Origin: an uncultured Bacteroides sp.
GTDB taxonomy: Bacteria; Bacteroidota; Bacteroidia; Bacteroidales; Bacteroidaceae
Length of the DNA stretch: 64,000 bases
Assembly (NCBI GenBank): GCA_945833835.1
Contig: CAMAFR010000010.1
Coordinates: 1 to 64,000, forward strand
Direction of reading: 5' to 3'
Part shown: one piece after another, positions 46,218 to 55,545 of the stretch
How positions within the stretch are numbered: position 1 is the stretch's first letter
Layout of the letters: each line of letters opens with the position of its first letter
The notes under the pieces: model-generated
The model's input: only the letters and a program-made list of their open reading frames with translations
Told to the model about the DNA's origin: nothing
Databases searched by the model: none
Program-made: the position numbers and the translations under genes

Positions 46218-47591
46218 ATGAGAAGAAAGAAAATTCTGCTGGGGTTCAGCCTGCTGTCGGCTGTTCTGCCGGGGTGGGCCACCCATACGGCCACCGATGG
46301 AGTGACCGACAGTACGGCCTTTGTGGAACCCGCCCGCCCGAAGCGTTTGCAGGCAGTCCGTCATCCGGACGATTACGATCGTTTCCGTTTCGGCGGATAC
46401 GGTGAGATGTTGGCCAAGTTCATGGATTATGGCACCAACCGTTTTTACGGCGGCACCGACAACAGCGACCACCGCAGTTCGGTCTCCATCCCCCGATTTG
46501 TGCTGGCCTTCGATTACAAGTTCACTTCCCGGTGGATATTGAGTGCCGAAATAGAATTCGAGGCAGGAGGAGTGGGGGTGGCCACAGAGCTGGAGAACTC
46601 GGAAAACGGCGAATACGAGACGGAGATGGAGAAAGGCGGCGAGGTGGCGTTGGAGCAGTTCCACCTGACGCGGCTCCTCCATCCGGCGTTCAATGTGCGG
46701 GCCGGTCATCTCATTGTGCCGGTCGGGCTGACCAACGCCCATCATGAGCCCATCCATTTCTTTGGGACCTCCCGTCCGGAAGGGGAGACCACGGTGCTGC
46801 CCTCCACGTGGCACGAAACAGGCCTGGAGCTCTTCGGCTCGTTTGGCAAGGGGTATGCCTCGTTTTCCTATCAGGCCCAGGTCGTAGCCGGTATGAGTGC
46901 CGACGGGTTCGGGCGTGACTATTGGGTGTCGGGCGGCAGACAAGGGCTGTTCGAGGCGGACAATTTCACTTCGCCTGCCTATGTGGCGCGGTTAGACTAC
47001 AAGGGCGTACCCGGCTTGCGTGTCGGGGGAGCTGCCTATTATTGCCATGATGTGACCGCCAATACCGACAAGCCCTACAAATACAGTGAGGTGGGGCGTT
47101 CCGGCCTGTTCATCTGGTCGGCCGATGTGCAGTATGTCCATCGTTGTCTGACGGTGCGTGGCAATGTCATCTCGGGCACGTTGCAGCATTCCGACCTCAT
47201 CAGTGCCGTTGCCCTTTCCAATAAATCCGGCTATTATCAGGGAGCGATGCGGAAGGTGGCCAGAAGGGCATTGGCGTATGGGGTAGAAGCCGGTGTGAAC
47301 GTCAGTTCCTTCTTTGCCCCGAAAAAGTGTCCGGTGATCTATCCGTTTGTGCGGTATGAATATTACAATCCCCAGGAGCAGGGAGAGAAGGGGGTTGTGA
47401 TGGAAAAGCGGAACCAGGTCAGCAAATGGACAGCTGGGCTCAACTGGTTTGCCTTGCCCAATCTGGTGCTGAAGGCCGACTATACCACCCGTCGGATAGG
47501 CACGGCCAAACTCTTCGGCTCTTCCTCTTATAAAAGTGAGAACGAGTGGGCCCTGGGCATTGCCTATGTGGGGTGGTTCACCCGGCGATAA
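46218..47591 (+). CDS. Outer-membrane porin-like beta-barrel protein (first porin)
   Basis: The 457-residue product has a signal peptide (MRRKKILLGFSLLSAVLPGWA) and a beta-barrel pattern with alternating aromatic strands (RFRFGGYGEMLAKFMDYG, FVLAFDYKFTSRWILSAEIEFE, VRAGHLIVPVGLTNAHHEP). It resembles the phosphate-selective porin O/P-like proteins of Bacteroidetes. The loop HHEPIHFFGTSRPEGE follows the GLTN strand. It is first in the locus. Together with the second porin (50272) it may provide the outer-membrane passage for the substrate or metal handled by the imelysin and cytochromes. Confidence 0.82.
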   Translation: MRRKKILLGFSLLSAVLPGWATHTATDGVTDSTAFVEPARPKRLQAVRHPDDYDRFRFGGYGEMLAKFMDYGTNRFYGGTDNSDHRSSVSIPRFVLAFDYKFTSRWILSAEIEFEAGGVGVATELENSENGEYETEMEKGGEVALEQFHLTRLLHPAFNVRAGHLIVPVGLTNAHHEPIHFFGTSRPEGETTVLPSTWHETGLELFGSFGKGYASFSYQAQVVAGMSADGFGRDYWVSGGRQGLFEADNFTSPAYVARLDYKGVPGLRVGGAAYYCHDVTANTDKPYKYSEVGRSGLFIWSADVQYVHRCLTVRGNVISGTLQHSDLISAVALSNKSGYYQGAMRKVARRALAYGVEAGVNVSSFFAPKKCPVIYPFVRYEYYNPQEQGEKGVVMEKRNQVSKWTAGLNWFALPNLVLKADYTTRRIGTAKLFGSSSYKSENEWALGIAYVGWFTRR

Positions 47592-47651
47592 TCCCCTGCA
47601 TCCTGCATCACACAGTCACACGATTTTTTTCTAATCCAAACAATAATTGAT

Positions 47652-48800
47652 ATGATGAACAAGACATTACTGAAGTCTGCCCTGTTGTTGGGCTTCGTCT
47701 GGATGAACGTTTCATGCAGCAATGACAATGCTCCTGTGTCCGAAGAGGCGAAGACGGAGCAAGTATCCAAGAACCTCGACTATACCTCCGCCAATGCGGC
47801 CAGCTGGGGGAACTATATGCGCGTGGTGGCGCAGTTGTTGGCCAACGACGCCACTACCCTTTATGACGACTGGACCTCCGTCTACAACAACGGGCAGAGC
47901 TATGCGGCCTTTTTCAAGTCGCAGGATGCCCTGCTCAGCGTGCAGCAGCTCATTGACGGATGTGCCGACATTGCCAACGAGGTGGGTACAGCCAAGATTG
48001 GCGACCCGTATAGCCTCTACGTCAGCGGAGATACGGAGAAAGCGCTCTATGCCGTTGAGTCGTGGTACAGCTGGCATTCCCGCGAGGACTACCGGAACAA
48101 TATCTATTCCATCCGGAATGCGTACTACGGTTCCCGGAACGGAGAAGTCAGTGCCCGTTCATTGGCCGAGGCGGTGAAGGCGGTCCGTCCGGAGGTGGAC
48201 ACAAAGGTGAGGGCTGCCATCGATGATGCTGCAGCCGCCATCTGGGCCATTCCCAGTCCGTTCCGTAACCACATCAACAGTGCGGAGTCGAAAACGGCGA
48301 TGGAGGCCTGTGGGGTGTTGAACACGGTGCTGGACATCGACTTGAAAGCGGCGGTGGAGGCTGTGTCGAAATCCGTGCTGGCAGACATCGTGGCCAACTA
48401 TGTAGACGTGGTGGTGGTGCCAACGTATGCCGATCTCAAGGCTGGCAACCAGGCCTTGCTGGCGGCTGTCGAGGCCTTCCGCCAGTCGCCGAGCGATAGC
48501 GGCTTCAAGGCTTGTGCCACGGCCTGGCTGGCGGCCCGCGAGCCGTGGGAGACCAGCGAGGCCTTCCTGTTCGGACCGGTGGCCGACAAAGGGTTGGACC
48601 CCAATATGGACAGTTGGCCGCTCGATCAGGACGGCATCGTGCAGGTGCTCACTTCGGGTGACTATGCGGTGCTCGACTGGGACGGTGATTATGACGAGGA
48701 GAGCGACGCCATTGCTTCGGCGCAGTCATTGAGAGGTTTTCATACGTTGGAGTTCCTGATATTCAAGGATGGCAATGCGCGTACGCTCTCTGCTCAGTAA
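47652..48800 (+). CDS. Imelysin-family lipoprotein
   Basis: The 382-residue product has a lipoprotein signal (MMNKTLLKSALLLGFVWMNVSCSND). The helical imelysin fold shows the hallmark GxHxxE motif as RGFHTLEFLIF near the C-terminus and WLAAREPWETSEAFLFGP before it. Imelysin-like proteins (IrpA, EfeO/EfeM relatives) are linked to iron uptake in several bacteria, and the motif is thought to bind metal. It is separated from the first porin by 60 bp and overlaps the next gene by 32 bp, which points to tight co-expression with the di-heme protein. Confidence 0.92.
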   Translation: MMNKTLLKSALLLGFVWMNVSCSNDNAPVSEEAKTEQVSKNLDYTSANAASWGNYMRVVAQLLANDATTLYDDWTSVYNNGQSYAAFFKSQDALLSVQQLIDGCADIANEVGTAKIGDPYSLYVSGDTEKALYAVESWYSWHSREDYRNNIYSIRNAYYGSRNGEVSARSLAEAVKAVRPEVDTKVRAAIDDAAAAIWAIPSPFRNHINSAESKTAMEACGVLNTVLDIDLKAAVEAVSKSVLADIVANYVDVVVVPTYADLKAGNQALLAAVEAFRQSPSDSGFKACATAWLAAREPWETSEAFLFGPVADKGLDPNMDSWPLDQDGIVQVLTSGDYAVLDWDGDYDEESDAIASAQSLRGFHTLEFLIFKDGNARTLSAQ

Positions 48801-50229
48801 AAGGCTGCCGGTGGCGCTGTGGGGCTGTTGTCTGCTATGGGTAACGGCCGCTTGCAGTGAGGACGACGGCCTGACGGTGGAGGACATCGAGGTGCCTGCG
48901 GGTTATGCGCTGTCGGCGGGCATCTCGACCAATTTCCTGAACTCCACCTTCGCTTATGACCGGGAGTCCGACTGGGTGGCGGGCACCTACGCCCGCCGGT
49001 TTACCCGGGGTGACGGGCTCTATGACGATGTGCGTACCAGCAGCAACGGGCAGGGCGGCGGCCTGGGACCGGTCTATGCCGGTTATTCCTGTGGCAGCTG
49101 TCACCGGAATGCCGGCCGTACCAAGCCGACGCTGTGGAGCGAGGGCGGTTCGGGCAACTACGGCTTCTCCTCCATGCTGGTCTATATCACCCGCCGCAAC
49201 GGTGCCTTCTTCCAGGACTACGGACGGGTGCTGCACGACCAGGCCATTTATGGTGTGAAGGCAGAAGGCAAACTGAAGGTGGAGTACACCACACAGACCT
49301 TCGCCTTCCCCGATGGCGAAACGTATGAGCTGTGCCGCCCCACCTACCGCATTGTGGAGTGGTATGCCGACAGCATCCGGCCCGAAGACCTGTTCTGCTC
49401 GGTGCGCATCCCGTTGCGTCACGTGGGGCTGGGGCAGATGATGGCACTTGACCCTTATGAGATAGAGGCGTTGGCCCGGCAGAGCAACTATCCGGAGTAT
49501 GGCATCAGCGGCCGTTGCAACTACATCAGCGAGCGGGGAGTGAGAAGCCTTGGCCTGTCTGGCAACAAGGCGCAACATGCCGACCTGACGGTTGAACTGG
49601 GATTCTCCAGCGACATGGGGGTGACCAACAGCCGCTACCCCGAAGAGATATGCGAGGGGCAGGCGCAGGTGCAGCAAGGCAGCATGATGGGCCTCTCCTA
49701 CGACCAGCTGGACTGCACCACCGAGGAGATGGAGGATGTCGATCTCTACTTGCAGTCGCTCAGTGTGCCGGCGCGCCGCAACGTGGACGACCCTCAGGTG
49801 GTGCGAGGCGAGCAGCTATTCTACGAGGCCAAATGCCACCTGTGCCATGTCACGACGCTGCACACCCGTCCGCAAGGTTCCACCTTGTTGAACGGCACCC
49901 GCTTGCCGTGGCTGGGCAACCAGACCATCCATCCTTATTCAGACTACCTGCTGCACGACATGGGGTCGGAGATCATGGGCGTAGGGTTGAACGACAATTA
50001 CGTGAGCGGACTGGCCCGGGGCAACGAGTGGCGCACCACGCCGCTGTGGGGCATTGGCCTGCAGCAGACCGTGAACGGACATACCTATTTCCTGCACGAT
50101 GGCCGTGCCCGTAACTTCGTAGAGGCCATCATGTGGCATGGAGGGGAAGGAGAGGCCTCGAAAAACCTTTTCAAGAACATGGAAAAGGCAGACCGGGATG
50201 CCTTGGTGGCATTCCTGCAATCTTTGTGA
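48769..50229 (+). CDS. DHOR-type di-heme c lipoprotein (DUF1111 / 'thiol oxidoreductase')
   Basis: The 486-residue product has a lipoprotein signal (VALWGCCLLWVTAACSEDD) and two CxxCH heme c sites: CGSCH near residue 110 and CHLCH near residue 363. The C-terminus RTTPLWGIGL and FLHDGRARNFVEAIMWHGGE is typical of the di-heme oxidoreductase family that neighbours imelysin genes. The distant relation is to MauG and di-heme peroxidases; the real substrate is unknown. Its start overlaps the imelysin gene. ATG 48769 and 48775 are both possible. Confidence 0.92.
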   Translation: MAMRVRSLLSKRLPVALWGCCLLWVTAACSEDDGLTVEDIEVPAGYALSAGISTNFLNSTFAYDRESDWVAGTYARRFTRGDGLYDDVRTSSNGQGGGLGPVYAGYSCGSCHRNAGRTKPTLWSEGGSGNYGFSSMLVYITRRNGAFFQDYGRVLHDQAIYGVKAEGKLKVEYTTQTFAFPDGETYELCRPTYRIVEWYADSIRPEDLFCSVRIPLRHVGLGQMMALDPYEIEALARQSNYPEYGISGRCNYISERGVRSLGLSGNKAQHADLTVELGFSSDMGVTNSRYPEEICEGQAQVQQGSMMGLSYDQLDCTTEEMEDVDLYLQSLSVPARRNVDDPQVVRGEQLFYEAKCHLCHVTTLHTRPQGSTLLNGTRLPWLGNQTIHPYSDYLLHDMGSEIMGVGLNDNYVSGLARGNEWRTTPLWGIGLQQTVNGHTYFLHDGRARNFVEAIMWHGGEGEASKNLFKNMEKADRDALVAFLQSL

Positions 50230-50271
50230 TGAATGAATCCGGAAGTAGAACAATACTCAAAAATGGAGAAT

Positions 50272-51483
50272 ATGAAAAAAAGAATGATAGGAGTCCTGCT
50301 GGCCCTGCTGCCGCTGGCGCTCATGGCACAGCACGAGGAAGCTTCGGAGAACGGTGTGGTCTCGCTGGCCGGACGCGAAGGCTTTACCATCGGGACCAAG
50401 AAAGGTGATTTTGTGTTCAAGCCTTATCTGCTGGTACAGACAGCGGCCCACTTCAACTGGTATGACGATGAAGGGCTCGACAAGGCCTACAATCAGGACA
50501 ATGTAGCCAATTCGGGTTTCTCGGTCCCGTATGCGGTCTTGGGATTTACCGGCAAGGCATTCGGAAAAGTGTCTTTCAACCTGTCCATCAATGCGGCCGC
50601 CTCTGGCGGAGCCTTGTTGCAGCAGGCTTGGTTCGACGTGCGGTTCAGACCGTCGTTGTCTTTGCGGGTAGGCAAGTTCAAGACCTCGTTCAGCCATGCC
50701 TGCCTGACCACGTTGGGAGAGACCCTGCTGCCCCAGCTGCCGGTGTCGCTGGCATCGGCGGTCATCCTGCCCTATTCGCTGAACGCCGTCACGCCCGCTA
50801 TGGCGACGGGCTTTGACCTGGGTGTGGAGCTCCACGGACTGCTGGCCGGCAAGTTCGGGTATGAGGTAGGGCTGTTCAACGGGACGGGTGCCTCGGTGAA
50901 TGTGGCCGGCAAGACCCTCAGTGACGACTGGCATATCCCGTCATTGCTCTATGCCGGGCGGTTCACCTATATGCCGAAAGGCGTGATGCCCGCCACGCAG
51001 GGCAACCCCGACCGCCTGCACGAAGACAAGTGGCTGCTGGGACTGTCGGCCTCGCTCAATGTGGAGAGCGAGAACGAGAGTACCAACGATGTGCGCGTAG
51101 GGCTGGAGCTGGCTTGGCTGAAACACCGCCTGTATCTGGCGGCCGAAGCCTATTGGATGCATATCGGCTTCACCCAGCGGCAGAAGATTGACGATTCGTT
51201 CAACTACCTTGGAGGCTATGTGCAGGGCGGTTACTTCCTGACGCCCCGGTGGCAGGCGGCCGTGCGCTATGATTTCTTCAACCGCAACGGTACCGGCAAA
51301 GACGGTTTCCTGAATATGCCGGCGGTGGGAGTGAACTATTTCTTCAAGGGGTGCAACCTCAAGCTGCAAGCCATGTACCAGTACGTTGCCCGCAGCGGAC
51401 ACGCCACACAGCTGGACCGCGATAACGACAATCTGGGACTGGCCACCCACTCGGCCACCGTGCAGCTTCAGTATCATTTCTAA
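50272..51483 (+). CDS. Outer-membrane porin-like beta-barrel protein (second porin)
   Basis: The 403-residue product has a signal peptide (MKKRMIGVLLALLPLALMAQ) and a porin O/P-like barrel (GDFVFKPYLLVQTAAHFNW, LRVGKFKTSFSHACL, ending VQLQYHF with a terminal Phe as used by the BAM machinery). The start MKKRMIGV is preceded by GGAGAAT; an upstream ATG at 50233 would add residues before the signal peptide. It lies 42 bp behind the di-heme gene and 22 bp before the cytochrome c gene. Confidence 0.85.
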   Translation: MKKRMIGVLLALLPLALMAQHEEASENGVVSLAGREGFTIGTKKGDFVFKPYLLVQTAAHFNWYDDEGLDKAYNQDNVANSGFSVPYAVLGFTGKAFGKVSFNLSINAAASGGALLQQAWFDVRFRPSLSLRVGKFKTSFSHACLTTLGETLLPQLPVSLASAVILPYSLNAVTPAMATGFDLGVELHGLLAGKFGYEVGLFNGTGASVNVAGKTLSDDWHIPSLLYAGRFTYMPKGVMPATQGNPDRLHEDKWLLGLSASLNVESENESTNDVRVGLELAWLKHRLYLAAEAYWMHIGFTQRQKIDDSFNYLGGYVQGGYFLTPRWQAAVRYDFFNRNGTGKDGFLNMPAVGVNYFFKGCNLKLQAMYQYVARSGHATQLDRDNDNLGLATHSATVQLQYHF

Positions 51484-51505
51484 CGGCGCGGAAAGGAGGA
51501 TGCTG

Positions 51506-52231
51506 ATGAGACGGAAAAAATGGCTCGTGGCGGTGGGCTGCCTGGCAGTGCTGGCCACCGCCTGTGACGATGGCCGGATAGCCGAGGCCGAAACGTCCTT
51601 GCAGGAAGCAGGCTACAGTGTGCGGCTCACGGGGAACTTCCGACATCTGGCGCAATGGGCGGATGGCTACAGTGTCGTATTGGCAGGTTTCGAGGAGGAC
51701 AACGACTATGCCGTCATCTTGAAGGCCTTGCCCCTGAACCAGGCGGACAGCAGTGAGGTGGTGATGGACCTGAACGGCATTGGCGAGGAGGTGGCCAGCC
51801 TCCGGCTGTGTGCCGTAGACCGCTTGCGTGAGCGTGTGTACGATTTCAAGACGTGGTTAGTGACAGACCTGGAGCTGCACGGGGATACGACGGTGCTTGC
51901 TGCCGGAACCCTGGCAGCGGGGATGTATGATGCCCTGCAGCAAGGACTGTTCAACAAGACCTGCATTGCCTGCCACGGGGCCGGCGAGCGTCCGGCAGCC
52001 GGACTGAATCTGCTGGAAGGAGAGAGCCGTGCCATGCTGGTCGGTCATCCGGCCGTGTTGCAGCCGGATGACCTGCGCGTATGGCCGGGCAAGGCGGACG
52101 CAAGTATCCTCTACCGGATGCTGGCCACCGGCATGAGTGCGGGCATGGGGATAGACCACTCGGATATGTTGCCTGCGGGCGACCAGTTACTGACATTATT
52201 GAAAACATGGATTGACGATGGAGCGAAATAG
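51506..52231 (+). CDS. Mono-heme c-type cytochrome lipoprotein
   Basis: The 241-residue product has a lipoprotein signal (RRKKWLVAVGCLAVLATACDD), an N-terminal beta-rich part (about 25-135), and a C-terminal cytochrome c domain. The latter has CIACHGAGERPAAGLNL (CxxCH near residue 155) and Met residues in LATGMSAGMGIDHSDMLPAG that could be the distal ligand. AAAGGAGG ends six bases before ATG 51506; the ATG at 51500 is too close to that site. It overlaps the next gene by 14 bp. It probably carries electrons to or from the di-heme protein. Confidence 0.88.
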   Translation: MRRKKWLVAVGCLAVLATACDDGRIAEAETSLQEAGYSVRLTGNFRHLAQWADGYSVVLAGFEEDNDYAVILKALPLNQADSSEVVMDLNGIGEEVASLRLCAVDRLRERVYDFKTWLVTDLELHGDTTVLAAGTLAAGMYDALQQGLFNKTCIACHGAGERPAAGLNLLEGESRAMLVGHPAVLQPDDLRVWPGKADASILYRMLATGMSAGMGIDHSDMLPAGDQLLTLLKTWIDDGAK

Positions 52232-53363
52232 CAGTTGGATAGGAGCGGCCCGGGTGGAGTGGTCGCATTTTGAGAACGGCGGTGGGGTGGAGGAATATCA
52301 CCTGATGATACACGCCACGGATACGGAAGCTTCTTTTGCCAGACAGCTGGAGCAGGTGATGGAAGCCTACACATTATTATATATGCAGGAACTGAAAGAG
52401 GCGGTCTGTGTGTTCAAACGCTACTTCCTGAGCGATGCGGCCAACCAGGCAGACCGTGTATGGGCTGCCGAGATGGAACGTGGCAGCGGTGCCCTCTCGG
52501 TAGTGGAGCAGCCGCCGTTGGACGGTACGAAGGTGGCCCTGTGGGCCTATCTGCTGACCGGAGTGCGGACACGGGCTTTGGGAAACGGTCTGTATGCCGT
52601 GGAGCATGGTGCCTACCGGCACCTGTGGGGCGGCAGCGACTGGGCTTCTGCCACTACCGCCGAATACCAGACCCGCCTGTTGCTGAACGGCTATGTGATG
52701 CGTCTGGCCGAGGAAGACTGTACGTTGGCGGACAACTGCCTGCGTACCTGGTTTTTTGTGCAGAATGTGGATGTCAACTATGCCGGTGTGGTCAAGGCAC
52801 GCAACGAAGTGTTTGCCACCCAGCGGCTGACACCCGACACCCACTTCATAGCCAGTACAGGCATCGGGGGCCGTCATGCCGACGCGCGGGTATATGTACA
52901 GATGGACACCTATGCCGTGGCGGGCCTTCGTCCGGGGCAGGTGGGGTTCCTGTATGCGCCCACCCATCTGAACCCTACCTACGAGTACGGGGTCAGCTTC
53001 GAGCGCGGGACCTTTGTGGATTATGGGGACCGCCGTCAGGTGTTCATCTCGGGCACCGCCAGTATCAACAACCGTGGCGAGGTGATGTATCCGGGCGATG
53101 TCCGGCAGCAGACACAACGGATGTGGGAGAATGTGGAGGCCTTGTTGGCCGAGGCCGGATGTACGTTTGCTGACGTGGGGCACTGCATGGTCTACCTGCG
53201 TGATATGGCGGACTATGCGGTGGTCCGCGACCTGTTCGACCGGCGTTTCCCCCAGTGGCCGGTCGTCATGGTCCATGCGCCGGTCTGCCGTCCCGGATGG
53301 CTGATAGAGATGGAGTGTATGGCGGTGCGGCCGCAGGTGATGGAGACTGTCCATGATTTCTGA
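52218..53363 (+). CDS. Rid (YjgF/YER057c) domain protein, two-part
   Basis: The 381-residue protein has no signal peptide. The C-terminal half (about 235-375) is a Rid/YjgF-like domain: VFISGTASINNRGEVMYPGDV, QTQRMWENVEALLAEAGCTFADV, and PVCRPGWLIEMECMAV, with an Arg in the usual ligand position. The N-terminal half looks like a diverged copy of the same fold (ATDTEASFARQLEQVMEAY). The layout is reminiscent of chorismatase-type enzymes (FkbO/Hyg5/XanB2), which are fused Rid-like domains, so an enzymatic role on a chorismate-like or imine compound is possible but unproven. It lies between cytochrome c and CcsBA genes with overlaps or gaps of under 15 bp. Confidence 0.8.
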   Translation: MERNSSWIGAARVEWSHFENGGGVEEYHLMIHATDTEASFARQLEQVMEAYTLLYMQELKEAVCVFKRYFLSDAANQADRVWAAEMERGSGALSVVEQPPLDGTKVALWAYLLTGVRTRALGNGLYAVEHGAYRHLWGGSDWASATTAEYQTRLLLNGYVMRLAEEDCTLADNCLRTWFFVQNVDVNYAGVVKARNEVFATQRLTPDTHFIASTGIGGRHADARVYVQMDTYAVAGLRPGQVGFLYAPTHLNPTYEYGVSFERGTFVDYGDRRQVFISGTASINNRGEVMYPGDVRQQTQRMWENVEALLAEAGCTFADVGHCMVYLRDMADYAVVRDLFDRRFPQWPVVMVHAPVCRPGWLIEMECMAVRPQVMETVHDF

Positions 53364-53366
53364 GCG

Positions 53367-55382
53367 ATGCTGAAACGAGGGTTGGCAGCCCTGTATGGGC
53401 TGATGGTCGTGCTGTTGGCCACGGCGACGTTCATCGAGTATGGTGCTGGCACGGAGGTGGCTGCCAAGGCGGTCTACCGGTCCGGCTGGTTCTGTGCCGT
53501 CTGGGGGATATTGGCGGTGGGCGGTGTCCTGCTGATGAGGCGTGGCCGCTGGTGGCGGCGGCGGGCGGTGCTGTCGCTGCATCTCTCGCTGGTCCTGATG
53601 CTGGCGGGTGCCGGCCTGACCTTTGTCTGGGGCGAGCAGGGACATCTCCATCTGCGGGTCGGAGCGGAGGTCAGCACCTATGTCCGTTCGCACGACAATG
53701 CCCCGTGTCCGTTGCCCTTCCGGCTGCGGTTAGACAGTTTCCGCATCCGTTGTTATCCCGGGACGGAGGCACCGGCCGATTATGTCAGTTACCTGCATTG
53801 TGACACTGTGGCCGCACGGGTGTCCATGAACCGCATCGGGCAGTATGGGGGCTATCGGTTCTACCAGTCGTCGTTTGATGAGGACCGGCAGGGCACTTGG
53901 CTGACGGTCAATCACGACCCGTGGGGCACCGCCGTGACGTATGCGGGCTATGCCGGCCTGTTCTTGTCGATGATGGCTGTCCTGCTGGCCCGTCGTGGGA
54001 CTTTCAGGAGGCTGTTACGGCATCCGCTGTTGCGGCGGGGCGGCTGGATGGGACTGGTCGTAGGGAGCCTGTCGGTGCCGTCGGTGGCTGGGTCGGCGCC
54101 GTTGCCGGTGCTGCCGCGTGCCAAAGCCGACAGCCTTTCGGCGTGCCAGGTCATCTGGACCGACCGTGTGGCACCGTTCAACACGTTGGCACTTGAGGTG
54201 GTGCGGAAGGTCACCGGGCGTTCTTCCTACCGGGGACTGACGGCGGAGCAGGTGGTGACCGGCTGGCTGCTGCGGCCGGAGGCGTGGAGGCACGAGCCCT
54301 TGCTGCTGGTCAAGGACAAGGAGTTGCGGCGGCTGCTGGGCCTGCAGCAGGCGTATGTCTGTTTGGACGATTTGTATGATGAGGAAGGATACCGCCTGCA
54401 ACGCCTCTGGCAGCCGTCGGCTGCTGTGTCCTTGCAGCGTGCCATTGCCGAGACCGACGAGAAAGTGGGGCTGTTGCTCATGTTGCAGCAAGGCACCCTT
54501 ATCCGACCGTTGCCGGCCGATGGCAGTGTCCGTCCACTGTCGGTGGCCAAGGTCCGTGCGGAGCTGCTGTACAACCGTCTGCCGTTGTCGCAGGGCGTGT
54601 TGGTGGGCTCCTTGCTGCTGGGGCTGCTCGCTTTCGGGCGTTGGCTGTGGGTAGAGGGGGAGGCCGGCAGGAAGTCTGGCCATTGTCTGCGGTGGGTGGA
54701 CTGGCTGACGGCCTTCGGGTGTGGTCTGCTGCCGGTGTTGCAGTTGGCGGGCTATGGGTTGCGGGGATACATTGCCGGACGTTTCCCGTTGGCCGACGGG
54801 TTCGAGACCATGCAGTTCCTCTCGCTGTGTTCGTTGGTGTTGGCCGCCCTCTGCCGCTTCCGTTTCCCGGTGCTGGCGCCTTTTGGGCTGCTTTCGTCCG
54901 GTTTTGCCCAACTGGTGGCCCGCTTGGGGCAGCTCAATCCTTCCATTACGCCGCTCATGCCCGTGCTGGCCTCGCCGTGGCTGAGTGTCCATGTGTCACT
55001 GGTCATGATGGGCTATGCCCTGGCGGCCTTCCTTTGCCTGAACGGTGTGTTGGCCTTGTGTCGTCCGCGCAGGCGGTACAGGCTGATGCTGCTCGGCCGC
55101 CTGTTGCTGTTTCCCACGGTCTTCCTGTTGGGGGCGGGCATCTTTGTCGGAGCGGTCTGGGCCAACCAGTCGTGGGGCCGTTATTGGGCATGGGACCCCA
55201 AAGAGACCTGGGCGTTGATTACCTTCCTGGTCTATGGAGCGGCCTTCCATGGCCACAGTGTCCCCCTTTTGCGCCGTCCCTGTGTGTTCCACGCCTACAT
55301 GGTGGGGGCTCTCCTCGCCGTACTGATGACCTGCTTTGGCGTCAGTTATTTCCTGGGTGGCCTGCATGGCTATGCGTCCTGA
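53367..55382 (+). CDS. Fused CcsB-CcsA (ResB-ResC) cytochrome c synthase
   Basis: The 671-residue membrane protein has four helices in a ResB-like N-terminal part (about 1-225) with a large periplasmic section. It is followed by a CcsA/ResC part (about 410-671) with seven or eight helices and the Trp-rich heme-binding motif WGRYWAWDPKETW. External His residues (HVSLVMMGY, FHGHSVPLL) are likely heme ligands. This is the system II heme lyase that attaches heme to CxxCH proteins at the outer face of the inner membrane. Its place at the end of a locus with three CxxCH sites implies a dedicated maturation enzyme. Confidence 0.93.
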   Translation: MLKRGLAALYGLMVVLLATATFIEYGAGTEVAAKAVYRSGWFCAVWGILAVGGVLLMRRGRWWRRRAVLSLHLSLVLMLAGAGLTFVWGEQGHLHLRVGAEVSTYVRSHDNAPCPLPFRLRLDSFRIRCYPGTEAPADYVSYLHCDTVAARVSMNRIGQYGGYRFYQSSFDEDRQGTWLTVNHDPWGTAVTYAGYAGLFLSMMAVLLARRGTFRRLLRHPLLRRGGWMGLVVGSLSVPSVAGSAPLPVLPRAKADSLSACQVIWTDRVAPFNTLALEVVRKVTGRSSYRGLTAEQVVTGWLLRPEAWRHEPLLLVKDKELRRLLGLQQAYVCLDDLYDEEGYRLQRLWQPSAAVSLQRAIAETDEKVGLLLMLQQGTLIRPLPADGSVRPLSVAKVRAELLYNRLPLSQGVLVGSLLLGLLAFGRWLWVEGEAGRKSGHCLRWVDWLTAFGCGLLPVLQLAGYGLRGYIAGRFPLADGFETMQFLSLCSLVLAALCRFRFPVLAPFGLLSSGFAQLVARLGQLNPSITPLMPVLASPWLSVHVSLVMMGYALAAFLCLNGVLALCRPRRRYRLMLLGRLLLFPTVFLLGAGIFVGAVWANQSWGRYWAWDPKETWALITFLVYGAAFHGHSVPLLRRPCVFHAYMVGALLAVLMTCFGVSYFLGGLHGYAS

Positions 55383-55545
55383 AGACCCTCTCCAGAAAAT
55401 ATTTTTGACTGTTTAATGTCAAAATAATACAGGATAACCCTTGATTCCTGCTGTATAGTCGCTTTTTGGTTTTTGCCTTTTTGCGTAATAAAGAAAAAAA
55501 GCATATTTTTACATCCGTTATCATTATCCATAAAACACATTGAGT

